A stretch of 16,565 bases of DNA from JBGSTR01 sp963707135 (lineage in GTDB: Bacteria; Pseudomonadota; Gammaproteobacteria; Chromatiales; Chromatiaceae), in NCBI GenBank assembly GCA_963707135.1, contig CAVPOY010000037.1:1-16565 (forward strand). Direction: 5' to 3'. Position numbers and translations under genes: made by a program. A model generated the notes under the pieces. It worked only from the letters and a program-made list of their open reading frames with translations. It ran no database searches and was not told the DNA's origin. Shown piece by piece: positions 1-7,312 of the stretch (the stretch's first letter is position 1; each line of letters starts with the position of its first letter).

Positions 1-335
1 CTCCGATTCGCCGGTCCCCCTGATTGACGCCGGGCCGCTCGAGGCAGTGCAATACGCTCCGCCGTCAGCAGGCGCTGTCGGTAGCCGAATTCGATGTCCT
101 GTAAGCGCAACTGCACGCACTCCATCAGCCTGAGCCCAGTCCTGTGCATCAAGCCCGCCATCAGCCAATCGCGGCCCTGCATCGGCTGAAGCACCGTCGT
201 AACCTCCCCGCGTGTCAACACGACGGGCATGCGTTCCGGCCGTTTTGCACGGGTCACGCCGTCTACCCAGCCGATATCGACCGACAGGACGTGCTTGTAG
301 TCCTGCTCCGTGACCAACCTCACCCGGAATTCGGC
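1..335 (-). pseudogene. Integron-integrase-like tyrosine recombinase remnant
   Basis: Reading the minus strand from about 302 down to 75 gives a stretch that resembles the junction between the core-binding and catalytic domains of integron integrases (IntI/XerC type): DYKHVL, then GWVDGVTRAKRPERMPVVLT, then TGLRLMECVQLRLQDIEFGY. The Arg in TGLRLME corresponds to the first catalytic Arg of tyrosine recombinases. The frame is open to the left window edge, but similarity fades after GYRQ, near position 75. On the upstream side an in-frame TAG at 336-338 precedes the recognisable part and no start codon fits, so the N-terminal half is missing. The second Arg, the His box and the catalytic Tyr would lie beyond the edge or are lost. 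A XerC/D-like or phage integrase is the alternative; the RAKRPERMPVVLT segment favours the integron type. I read it as a decayed relic. Confidence 0.68.
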
Positions 336-438
336 CTACATTTGATCCTGGTACACCACAAAACGGACGAGCACGGCACACCTTCGGCCGCATCCGTCAG
401 CCACGGTTGGGTGTCTCGGTTGCCGCGTCCGTCCGATA

Positions 439-933
439 CTAGTCGGCTTTGCAGGCCTTGCCCTCATACTGCATCCGGTCCAGCACGTACTCGCGCCCGT
501 TCCAGCGCTTGACTGGAAAGCAGAAGCCGGGTCCCCCGATCTCGATGTCGGGCCAACCGTCGGCACCGAGCGTGGACAGGAAGTTCGGGAAGCCGGTCTC
601 ACCGGTGATCAGCGTCCAGCCGCCGTCGGCCTGTTTGCTGACCAGTTGGAAGCCCTGGCCCGCGAAGCCGTAGCAGTAGGTGCCGCCCTCGACGATCACG
701 GCCTCGGGCCGACCGTCACCGTTGAGGTCTCTCACCGACTGAATCTCGGCGGGTGAATAGGACGCGGTGCCGGGGTCATCGCACGCGCCGCGCCACTGCA
801 GATCCTTCCGCATGAAGCCGGCGGCAGCGAAGGCGGCGGCCTCGTCCGCGGGCGAGAGTGGGACGCCGGCGGCGGACGACTCGGCGGCGAGCATCATCGG
901 CAGAGTAATGGAGACCAGCAATCGGATCGTCAT
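439..933 (-). CDS. Small secreted protein of unknown function with FG-GAP/VCBS-like motif
   Basis: Predicted 164 residues. The N-terminus (MTIRLLVSITLPMMLAAESSAAG) has the charge, hydrophobic core and small residues of a Sec signal peptide, so the product should be periplasmic or secreted. The mature part has one calcium-loop-like segment, DLNGDGRPEAVIV, of the FG-GAP/VCBS type, and a related GADGWPDIEI near the C-terminus. Four Cys (in RGACDD, TYCYGF, GFCFPV and GKACKAD) could form two disulfides. I chose ATG 933 because an AGGG/AGGA-like sequence lies just upstream; ATG 948 (five residues longer) is also possible and lacks a clear ribosome site. It stands alone, divergent from the HAD gene. 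I do not recognise a named family, and no enzymatic motif is visible. Confidence 0.7.
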   Translation of the reverse strand: MTIRLLVSITLPMMLAAESSAAGVPLSPADEAAAFAAAGFMRKDLQWRGACDDPGTASYSPAEIQSVRDLNGDGRPEAVIVEGGTYCYGFAGQGFQLVSKQADGGWTLITGETGFPNFLSTLGADGWPDIEIGGPGFCFPVKRWNGREYVLDRMQYEGKACKAD

Positions 934-1264
934 CGTCCTAACCCTCATGGTGCTATAACAAATCGGCAATGAAGGACTTCCAGTCATCGCGAGAAATGGG
1001 GTATCAGCGACGCTTTTTCCGAGACGTGCAGATGCCGAGGCGGTGCGATGCCTGTTGCCTGGCCTTTTAGCAGTAGCGGGCTCGCGGCGCTCGGCGATTA
1101 GGTGACGCCTTTCTTCCCCGGTTCGACGCAGACCCGCATAATCCGGACGTCGGCTCACGTCTCTACCGCGAGCCCAAGAACCGCTTCTGCTCGTCATTGG
1201 ATTTCACGGCGTGGCGAGGCGGCAAGCGGCTGGAAGCGTAACCGCAGTTTGAAGGCAATCGAGA
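934..1264. other. Divergent intergenic region, no gene seen
   Basis: About 330 bases separate the small secreted protein (minus) from the tandem HAD gene (plus). It should hold both promoters, but I found no convincing -35/-10 pair, tRNA or repeat array. A short imperfect inverted repeat (GGCG...CGCC around GGCGATTAGGTGACGCC, near 1094-1110) is visible; it is too short to call an attC site. GAAGG at 1251-1255 is the likely ribosome site of the HAD gene. Confidence 0.5.
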
Positions 1265-2950
1265 ATGGCGAACACCGCGCTTTCTGCTCCCCGGCTGATG
1301 CTGTTCGACTGGCACGGGACCCTGGTCAACACCTACGACGGCATTTACCGCTCGGTCGAGGAGGTGCTGCTGAACCTGGAGGAGCTGGATCTGTTGCGCC
1401 GCATGGTTCCGGAGGCGCAAGCTCGAACCAGAGAAGACGAGAAGCTGCTGCGGTACATCCGTATCTTTCGCCACCTTCATCCGCGCATTCTGGCCGAGCG
1501 CCGGGTCTCCCGGACGGACATTTTCGACGCCCTGTTCGGGGACGACGAGGAGGCCAAGGCCGTCGCGCACTCGGCCTACAACGACGCCTACAGGCGGCAT
1601 TTCAGCGAGGCGACGGCATTCCAGGACGGAATCGAGAGCTATTTGACCTTTCTGAAAGCGCTCGGCATTCGGCTTGGCGTCGTCACCAACCGCAGTCGCG
1701 AGTTCTTCGAGGCCGAGCTGGCGGCGGTGGAATCGGGGCGCTGGTCCGGCCTGTTCGATACGACCCTGTGCGGCGACGAGGCGCGTCGCTACAAGCCCGC
1801 GCCCGATAGCCTCTGGCAGGCGGCCGAGGCGCTGGGCGAGACCCCGGACGGCGGGGTCTGGTACGTGGGGGACAGTGTCACCGACATGGTGACCGCGAGG
1901 TCCGCCGGCATCACGTCGGTGTTCTACAACGGTGCGCTCTGGGAGCCGGACTGGTTCGACGAGATGTTCGCGGAGCCGGACAGGGAGCGTCATCGGCCGG
2001 ACGCGGTCGTCGACGATTTCGAGGAGCTGCTGGATCTCGTACAGGCGAGCAGCCGGTCCGCCGGAGCCGCGGCAGCCGCGATCAGGCCCCCCCGGCTGCC
2101 GCCCCGGGCGCTCCCCCCGCCTCGGCAGGAGCCGGACTGGCACCCGGCGCTGGCGACCCTCACGGCGCCGCGCGTGATCCTGTTCGACTGGCACGCGACC
2201 CTGGTGGACACCCTCGACGCGATGTACCACGCCGTCGACGACATGCTCCGGGAGCTGCGGGAGATGGGGCTGCTGGATCAACTCGTCCCGGCGTCCGCGT
2301 GCAAGTCGCCGGAAGACGTGAGGCTCGTGGAGTATGTGCGCGAGAACCTGTGCCTGCACCCCAAGATCAAGCTCGATCGGAAGATATCCCGAACCGATAT
2401 CTTCGAGGTGCTTTTTGGCGACAACGAGGAGGCCAAGCAGATCGCGCATCGAGGCTTCACCCGTCATTACCGGAGCTATTACGGCACGGTGCTGCCGTTC
2501 GAGCCCAAGGTGAAGGACGTGCTACAGGGGCTAAGGGACCTCGACCTGCGTCTGGGCGTGATCACCAACCGGGACCGGGAGTTCCTGGAGGACGAGCTCG
2601 CCAAGGTCGATGGGACCGGCTGGGCCGAGCTTTTCGACACCCGCGTCTGCGGCGACGACACGGCGCGCCGGAAGCCCCATCCGGATCAGGTGTACATGGC
2701 GGTCGGGGACCTGGGGTTCGAGCCGGGTCCCGCGGTCTGGTACGTGGGCGACAGCACGACCGACGTCATCGCGTCGAAGGCCGCGGGCATCACCAGCGTG
2801 TTCTTCAACGGTGCCCAGTGGGATCAAGTCTGGCTGGGCAAGATCTTCCCCGGAACGCCGCGCTATCCGGACAAACCCGACGTGGTGGTGAACAATTTCT
2901 CGGAGTTCTGGGCCCTGGTCCTGGCCTGTCGCCGTCGGGCGCGAGACTGA
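1265..2950 (+). CDS. Tandem two-domain HAD-superfamily hydrolase with altered motif I (DWHxT)
   Basis: The 561-residue protein is an internal duplication: domain 1 spans about residues 9-255, an Ala/Pro-rich linker about 256-301, domain 2 about 302-555. Both copies carry HAD motifs in order. In copy 1 these are motif I DWHGT (D15, H17), motif II VVTNRS (T141), motif III Lys in YKPAP (K177) and motif IV GDSVTD (D203, D207). Copy 2 has DWHAT (D308, H310), VITNRD, RKPHP and GDSTTD. A shared block SRTDIF..LFGD(D/N)EEAK lies in the presumed cap region. HAD phosphatases normally have DxD in motif I, where the second Asp is the general acid/base. Here it is His in both copies while the nucleophilic Asp is kept, so chemistry may be altered or slow. 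Substrate is unknown. The start ATG has GAAGG nine bases upstream. No operon partner is seen. Confidence 0.85.
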   Translation: MANTALSAPRLMLFDWHGTLVNTYDGIYRSVEEVLLNLEELDLLRRMVPEAQARTREDEKLLRYIRIFRHLHPRILAERRVSRTDIFDALFGDDEEAKAVAHSAYNDAYRRHFSEATAFQDGIESYLTFLKALGIRLGVVTNRSREFFEAELAAVESGRWSGLFDTTLCGDEARRYKPAPDSLWQAAEALGETPDGGVWYVGDSVTDMVTARSAGITSVFYNGALWEPDWFDEMFAEPDRERHRPDAVVDDFEELLDLVQASSRSAGAAAAAIRPPRLPPRALPPPRQEPDWHPALATLTAPRVILFDWHATLVDTLDAMYHAVDDMLRELREMGLLDQLVPASACKSPEDVRLVEYVRENLCLHPKIKLDRKISRTDIFEVLFGDNEEAKQIAHRGFTRHYRSYYGTVLPFEPKVKDVLQGLRDLDLRLGVITNRDREFLEDELAKVDGTGWAELFDTRVCGDDTARRKPHPDQVYMAVGDLGFEPGPAVWYVGDSTTDVIASKAAGITSVFFNGAQWDQVWLGKIFPGTPRYPDKPDVVVNNFSEFWALVLACRRRARD

Positions 2951-3253
2951 TGGTACCCCCGGTGCTCCGAGCGCGTGAGGTCGCCTGCGCGGGCGCGTAC
3001 CGGACGGATCGCCGTCGCCCTGGCCATCGACGTGTGCAGGACGGAATCCGGGAGTCTCTGGCCGGAAGGCCGAAGCACACTCGGACCCGAATCGAACGGC
3101 AGGCATGCGGACGCCCTGTCCGAGGCGTTCGGGGCGACCGTGCCCGCGCCACATGATGCCGCGAAACCGCTATCCCAGTGCCCCTATGACTTCCGATATG
3201 TCGAGCGAGACCCTGTCGAGCAGGCGCTCGACCAGCCGCGGCCCCAACCGTAA
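2951..3253. other. Intergenic region between HAD and Gate-protein genes
   Basis: About 300 bases with no gene I can support. It should hold the end of the HAD transcript and the promoter of the Gate-domain gene, but there is no hairpin followed by a T-run and no clear sigma70 promoter. Near its right end are a perfect inverted repeat (3215-3232) and a possible 23-codon reading frame starting at ATG 3186, whose TGA (3255-3257) overlaps the GTG start of the next gene; that frame lacks a ribosome site. Confidence 0.4.
3215..3232. repeat. Perfect 7-bp inverted repeat upstream of Gate-protein gene
   Basis: GTCGAGC and GCTCGAC flank a four-base loop AGGC, 21 bases before the GTG start of the Gate-domain gene. 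GTCGAGC also occurs once more as a direct copy at about 3200-3206. There is no following T-run, so it is not a classical terminator. It could be a 5'-leader hairpin or an operator; function is unproven. Confidence 0.35.
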
Positions 3254-4192
3254 GTGACCGAGATCGCCGACCTCATCCTTCGCTCGGGCCGCGCCGGTGT
3301 CGAGCTGGCGCTGTTCATCTTGCTGCCGGTCATGGTGGTGATGCTGACCCTCATGCGCCTGTTGGAGGCGCGCGGCATCCTCGACCGCCTCGTCGACGCG
3401 ATATCGCCGTTGCTGGTTCCGCTGGGTATACCGGGCCTCGGTGTCTTCGCGTTGCTGCAGACCACCCTGGTGAGCTTCGCGGCCCCGCTGGCGACGCTGG
3501 CCATGATGGACAGGGGCGGCACCTCGCGCCGGCATATCGCCGCGACGCTGGCGCTGGTTCTCGGCCTGGCGCAGGCCAACGTGGTGTTCCCGATGACGGC
3601 GTTGGGGTTGCAGGGTCTGAAGGTCATGCTGGTGTCGGTCGCGGCGGCCCTTATCGGCGCGGCCTGCACCTATCGTTTCTTCGGCCGCGACCTACCCGAC
3701 CATGACGAACAGCCCGAGCCGCGTCCCGGACACCCCAAGGCCTCCGACGCCAAAGGGGTGCTGAACGTCATCAACCGGGCCGGTAAGGAGGCCTTCGACA
3801 TCTCCATCGGCGCGATTCCGATGCTGATCCTGGCGCTCCTGCTGGTGAACGCCCTGCGCGGCGCCGGGGCCATCGAGGCGATGGAAGGCCTGCTGGCGCC
3901 CCTGTTCGTCTGGGTCGACATGCCCTCGGCGATGCTGCTGCCCATCGTCACCAAATACATCGCGGGGGGTACGGCGATGATGGGCGTGACGGCCGAGTTC
4001 CTGCAGGAGGGTCTGATCTCGACCGAAGCCGTCAACCGGGTGTCGGGCTTTCTGATCCACCCGTTCGACATCGCCGGCGTGGCAATATTCGTGTCCGCCG
4101 GTCCACGCGTCGCCTCGGTCCTGAAGCCGGCGGCCCTGGGCGCGATCGTCGCGATCCTGCTCCGCACCCTGGTCCATTACTTCTGGGTCTGA
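3254..4192 (+). CDS. Gate (nucleoside-recognition) domain inner-membrane protein, SpmA/SpmB-like
   Basis: A 312-residue polytopic membrane protein. Two hydrophobic halves each contain a Gate-type signature: LLVPLGIPGLGVFALLQTT in the first, and GAIPMLILALLL followed by LLPIVTKYIAGGTAMMGV in the second. They are joined by a charged cytoplasmic stretch (about residues 143-170, FGRDLPDHDEQPEPRPGHPK). Length and duplicated architecture fit the stand-alone nucleoside-recognition proteins related to spore maturation proteins SpmA/SpmB and to nucleoside transporters; the substrate in non-sporulating bacteria is generally unknown. The GTG start is forced by a TAA codon directly in front of it; no strong ribosome site is visible, so starting at a later Met cannot be excluded. 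It ends 50 bases from the convergent OPT gene. Confidence 0.8.
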   Translation: MTEIADLILRSGRAGVELALFILLPVMVVMLTLMRLLEARGILDRLVDAISPLLVPLGIPGLGVFALLQTTLVSFAAPLATLAMMDRGGTSRRHIAATLALVLGLAQANVVFPMTALGLQGLKVMLVSVAAALIGAACTYRFFGRDLPDHDEQPEPRPGHPKASDAKGVLNVINRAGKEAFDISIGAIPMLILALLLVNALRGAGAIEAMEGLLAPLFVWVDMPSAMLLPIVTKYIAGGTAMMGVTAEFLQEGLISTEAVNRVSGFLIHPFDIAGVAIFVSAGPRVASVLKPAALGAIVAILLRTLVHYFWV

Positions 4193-4242
4193 TGGTTCGG
4201 CTGACCCGAGGGCGAAACGACCGGACCTCGCGCGCCCCGCGG

Positions 4243-6009
4243 TCAACGCAGGATGCCGATCAGGGCATGGGCGACCCCGGTCAGGCTCTCGCCCGCGATC
4301 AGGCCGGACGCCGCCGCGATGACGAATCGCTGGGCCAGCGTCGGCCGCCACCGCCCGAGCGCCTTGGCGACCAGACCGCCGAAGAATAGGGTGATCGACA
4401 GCGAGGCCGGGATCACCATCGCCAGTCCGAGTGCCGGCATGCTGGGGAGCCAACCCGGGCCGCGCCGGTGCTCGATCAGCGCGGCGGCTACGCCGGCGGC
4501 GCCCGCGATTGCCACGGCCCACAGGGCGCTCGGCGGGACCGAGCCAATCCCCAGGCTCAGGGTCTCGGCGACGATCTTCCAGGTGGCGACCGCGGGGGCC
4601 GGCCACTCGTCGGTGATCAGCATCCCCGCCGGGTCCGGGATCAGCCGCAGATAGACCAGGCTGCCGATCAGGCTGCCGGTGAGGATGCCGAAGAACTGGG
4701 CGACGACCTGGACTTGGGGCGGCGCCCCGATCGCGTGGCCGACCTTGAAGTCGTTCAAAAGATCCGCGCTCTGCCCGGCCGCGCCGCCGGCCACGTTTGC
4801 GCCGATCAGGTTCGCGGTCATCTCACCAGGCGCCGTCAGGCCGGTGCTGAGCTGGGATACCTTGCCGATGGCCCCGATCGGCGGGATGCCGGTCTCGCCG
4901 ACCACCCGGGAGGCGACCATCGCCAGCAGGAAGGCGATCGGCACCGCGAGCGCGGCGATCCCCCAGTGGATTCCGAAGATAGTCACTTGGGCGACGACCA
5001 CCAGCGCACTCGCGACCGAAAGTCCGACCAGACGCGCGAGGGTTGCGCCGTCAGCGTCACCGGACGGTCGTGCGGAGACCGTTCCCGGTCGCGTCCCGAA
5101 GGCGTTGAGCAGGAACTTGGCCAGCGCGGAGGCCACCATCAGAGCAACGCCGGGCCACAGCAGCCACTCGATCATCTCGGGGAACCAGCTCGCATCGGGG
5201 TCGGCCGGACCCGGGGCGACGAATCCCCGGCTCAGTCCCCAGGGCCCGAGCAGGCCCCAGGACAGGATCCCGCCGAGCAGCAGCGAGACGCTGGCCCGAA
5301 AACCGATGATCGCCCCGAAGCCGGCCAACATCAGTGACGGATCCAGCGCGAAGGTCAGGTTCTTGGCGGTGATGCCGCTCAATCCGGAGAGCCTCGCGGA
5401 GGCCGGCAGCATGAACCCGAGCCCTGGGCGGGGCAGGTCGAACCAGCCGCCGTCGAGCCATTTGAGCGCGCCGGCAAGCACCGCGCTGGAAAGAAGCACC
5501 CGAAGCTTCAGTGCGGCCTCCCGGCCCCGCTCGAAGAGCTCGAGCAGGGTCTCCGCGGTTGCCCGTCCGGTGGGGAAGGCCAGGCCGGAGCGCAGGATCA
5601 GCGAATCGCGCAGATACCAGGCGACCCAGATCCCGAGAAAGCTTACCGCGAAGACCCATGCGATCAGCTCGCCGGGCGGCAGGTTGGCGCCGGACAGCAT
5701 CGCCAGGGCCGGTATCGGCGCGACCAGGCCGCCCGAGACGATATTCGCCGACGAGGATGCCGTGGTCTGGGTGATGTTGCCTTCTCCGGGGCGGAACGCT
5801 GTCCCGAGTCCCAGCCGCGCCAACAGTGCCCAGAACCCGGAGGCGATCAGCAAGGCGATGATCGAGACGTTGAACGACCAGCCGATCTTGAGTCCCGAGT
5901 AGATATTGCAGGGTGTCAGCAGGGCCCCGAACAGGACGCCCGTAACGATGGCGCGAAGGGTCAGATGTTTGCTCGACAAGATAACGGGGCTCCGTGTGAC
6001 GGGCTCCAA
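4243..6009 (-). CDS. OPT-family (oligopeptide/metal-chelate) transporter
   Basis: A 588-residue, strongly hydrophobic protein with many membrane segments. Family hallmarks are PCNIYSGLKIGWSFN (residues 33-47), FRPGEGNITQTTASSSANI (71-89), a central GETGIPPIGAIGKVSQL and TANLIGANVAGGAAGQSADL. These match bacterial members of the OPT family, proton-coupled importers of small peptides or, in the YSL branch, metal chelates; the substrate cannot be read from sequence. I take the TTG at 6009 as start because AAGG sits a few bases upstream (in TTAAGGTCGG) and no in-frame ATG precedes the conserved region. The gene is convergent with the Gate-protein gene and divergent from the nickel operon, sharing the 170-base region 6010-6179, so joint control with the nickel importer is possible but unproven. 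Confidence 0.88.
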   Translation of the reverse strand: MEPVTRSPVILSSKHLTLRAIVTGVLFGALLTPCNIYSGLKIGWSFNVSIIALLIASGFWALLARLGLGTAFRPGEGNITQTTASSSANIVSGGLVAPIPALAMLSGANLPPGELIAWVFAVSFLGIWVAWYLRDSLILRSGLAFPTGRATAETLLELFERGREAALKLRVLLSSAVLAGALKWLDGGWFDLPRPGLGFMLPASARLSGLSGITAKNLTFALDPSLMLAGFGAIIGFRASVSLLLGGILSWGLLGPWGLSRGFVAPGPADPDASWFPEMIEWLLWPGVALMVASALAKFLLNAFGTRPGTVSARPSGDADGATLARLVGLSVASALVVVAQVTIFGIHWGIAALAVPIAFLLAMVASRVVGETGIPPIGAIGKVSQLSTGLTAPGEMTANLIGANVAGGAAGQSADLLNDFKVGHAIGAPPQVQVVAQFFGILTGSLIGSLVYLRLIPDPAGMLITDEWPAPAVATWKIVAETLSLGIGSVPPSALWAVAIAGAAGVAAALIEHRRGPGWLPSMPALGLAMVIPASLSITLFFGGLVAKALGRWRPTLAQRFVIAAASGLIAGESLTGVAHALIGILR

Positions 6010-6113
6010 CCGACCTTAACATTATTGAGCAGGCCGTCCGGGATAGCGGCGCAGGTCCTCCGCCACTCGCCGACCGGGGGCCGGCGGCACTTGGCGATGT
6101 CCATGACGGCGCC

Positions 6114-6142
6114 TTGCCCGGTCCTGCCACGAACGCTAGACT
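6114..6142 (+). promoter_or_regulatory. Putative sigma70 promoter of the nickel operon
   Basis: A -35-like TTGCCC (6114-6119, 4/6 to TTGACA) and a -10-like TAGACT (6137-6142, 4/6 to TATAAT) are separated by 17 bases. Transcription would begin near 6149, only about 30 bases before the nikK ATG and at the edge of the repeated GTATTAC element, which is an arrangement suited to repression. Confidence 0.4.
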
Positions 6143-6146
6143 GGCG

Positions 6147-6174
6147 GGTATTACGATCGCTACGCCGGTATTAC
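6147..6174 (+). promoter_or_regulatory. Candidate metal-regulator operator: GGTATTAC repeated at 20-bp spacing
   Basis: GGTATTAC occurs at 6147-6154 and again at 6167-6174, a spacing of about two helical turns. GTATTAC is itself nearly self-complementary (reverse complement GTAATAC), so GTATTAC-N13-GTATTAC also reads as an imperfect inverted repeat. Known E. coli NikR sites have the form GTATGA-N16-TCATAC; this resembles but does not match that consensus. It overlaps the predicted transcription start and lies six bases before the nikK ATG. No regulator gene is in the window. Confidence 0.4.
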
Positions 6175-6179
6175 CTGGT

Positions 6180-6881
6180 ATGCGAAAAGTCCCGGCCCTG
6201 TTGACGGCACTCGCGCTGATCGGGAGTGTTGAGGCACACGACCTCTGGCTCGATCCGGCGAACAACGGCTACACCCTGTTGGTTGGTCACCGGCACTCCG
6301 CCCATGCGGGGCGGGACACCGTCGAGTACAGCCCCGACGCGGTCGAGCGGATGACCTGCTTCGACACGGCCGGCAAAGCGACCGGCCAGGGGGACACGCG
6401 CACCTATCCGGCTCACGTCGGCGGTGACTGCGCCGCGGTCTACGCACGGCTCTCCTCCGGCTATTGGACCAAGACCCCGTACGGAACCAAGAACGTCTCC
6501 AAGGATACGGTGGACGTCGCCGTCAACGCCTGGCGCTCGTTCGAGGGCGTCAAGCTCATCGAACGCTGGGGCGAGGCCCTCGGCCGGCCGCTGACACGCG
6601 ACCTGGAGGTCGTGCCGCTGGAAAATCCGCTGGCCTTGGAAGACGGCGACAAGCTCCGGCTGCTGGTGACCCAAGGCGGCAAGCCGGTCGCCGGGGCCGT
6701 GGTGGCCTACGAGGGCAAACCTCGTGGCGAAACGGGCCCGGACGGGCTCGTGAACGTCAAGATACGTCATGGCGGTCTCCAGACCATCGAGGCGACGCTG
6801 CGTCGCCCGCTCGACGGCCTCAAGGCCGACGAGGAGGTCCACACCGCAACGCTGAGCTTCGCCCTCGGGCGCCAGCCGTGA
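6180..6881 (+). CDS. nikK: NikK-like periplasmic accessory protein (DUF4198) of nickel ECF transporter
   Basis: A 233-residue protein with a Sec signal peptide (MRKVPALLTALALIGSVEA) whose likely cleavage leaves His at the mature N-terminus (HDLWLDP). A histidine cluster GHRHSAHAG follows at residues 36-44, and an Ig-like/carboxypeptidase-regulatory-like fold is suggested by VAGAVVAYEGKPRGETGPDG. This matches the DUF4198/NikK family found with nickel ECF transporters of the NikKMLQO type; the role is thought to be handling Ni(II) at the periplasmic side. ATG 6180 is chosen because it begins the signal peptide; a TTG at 6114 would add an unlikely 22-residue extension. It is the first gene of the operon, and its stop overlaps the nikL GTG by four bases. 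Confidence 0.8.
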   Translation: MRKVPALLTALALIGSVEAHDLWLDPANNGYTLLVGHRHSAHAGRDTVEYSPDAVERMTCFDTAGKATGQGDTRTYPAHVGGDCAAVYARLSSGYWTKTPYGTKNVSKDTVDVAVNAWRSFEGVKLIERWGEALGRPLTRDLEVVPLENPLALEDGDKLRLLVTQGGKPVAGAVVAYEGKPRGETGPDGLVNVKIRHGGLQTIEATLRRPLDGLKADEEVHTATLSFALGRQP

Positions 6882-7312
6882 GGGCGCATCGCTTCGCGGG
6901 CGGGCTCGTCGTCGCGCTGGTCACCACACCCGCGGCGGGTCATGACCTCCAGCACCAGGTGACAACTGCTCAGGCGGTGGTGATTCAGATGCACTATGCG
7001 GACGGCAGCCCGTTTGCCTTCGAGGCCTACGAGGTGCTCAAAGATGGCGACAAGGTCCCGCGGCAGGTCGGGCGCACGGATTACGCCGGACGCATCGCCT
7101 TTCTGCCGGACGGCCCCGCCACCTGGCGGGTCAAGGCCTTCTCGGAGGACGGCCACGGACTCGACTTCCGCGTCGAGAGCGGCGCCGGGGAGACACTGGT
7201 GGCCCCGGAGCAGCCGATCTTCGACCGCTTCGCCCGCATCCTGGTCGGCGTCGGCGTCATTCTCGGGCTCTTCGGCGCCCTGAGCCTCTTCTACAGGAGA
7301 CGCCGCTCATGA
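6878..7312 (+). CDS. nikL: NikL-like membrane-anchored accessory protein of nickel ECF transporter
   Basis: A 144-residue protein starting at GTG, overlapping the nikK TGA in a GTGA junction. It has an N-terminal hydrophobic segment (GGLVVALVTTPAAG), then HDLQHQ at the likely mature end, a periplasmic domain of transthyretin/carboxypeptidase-regulatory type (DGSPFAFEAYEVLKDGDK...GRTDYAGRIAFLPDG), and a C-terminal membrane helix (ILVGVGVILGLFGALSLF) followed by RRRRS. Two hydrophobic ends around a small periplasmic domain is the NikL layout; NikL replaces NikN/CbiN in some nickel ECF systems. The His next to the cleavage site parallels NikK. The gene ends in an ATGA overlap with the barrel gene, so translation is probably coupled. 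Confidence 0.75.
   Translation: MRAHRFAGGLVVALVTTPAAGHDLQHQVTTAQAVVIQMHYADGSPFAFEAYEVLKDGDKVPRQVGRTDYAGRIAFLPDGPATWRVKAFSEDGHGLDFRVESGAGETLVAPEQPIFDRFARILVGVGVILGLFGALSLFYRRRRS

Noticed and set aside
1094..1110. Short inverted repeat considered as an attC recombination site linked to the integrase relic
   Set aside because: Only four paired bases at the ends and no paired core sites of attC type.
1163..2467. Open antisense frame of 434 codons opposite the HAD gene
   Set aside because: Mirror of the duplicated HAD coding sequence with no family signature; the plus-strand gene has all the motifs.
2975..3253. 92-codon plus-strand frame between the HAD and Gate genes
   Set aside because: Weak GTG start, no ribosome site, no recognisable motif; treated as non-coding.
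4679..5902. Plus-strand frame of 407 codons inside the OPT gene
   Set aside because: Composition is Ser/Arg/Pro-rich with no membrane or enzyme motifs; the minus strand gives a textbook OPT protein.
6010..6179. Cobalamin or NiCo riboswitch upstream of the nickel operon
   Set aside because: Predicted leader is only about 30 bases, too short, and no conserved riboswitch core was seen.
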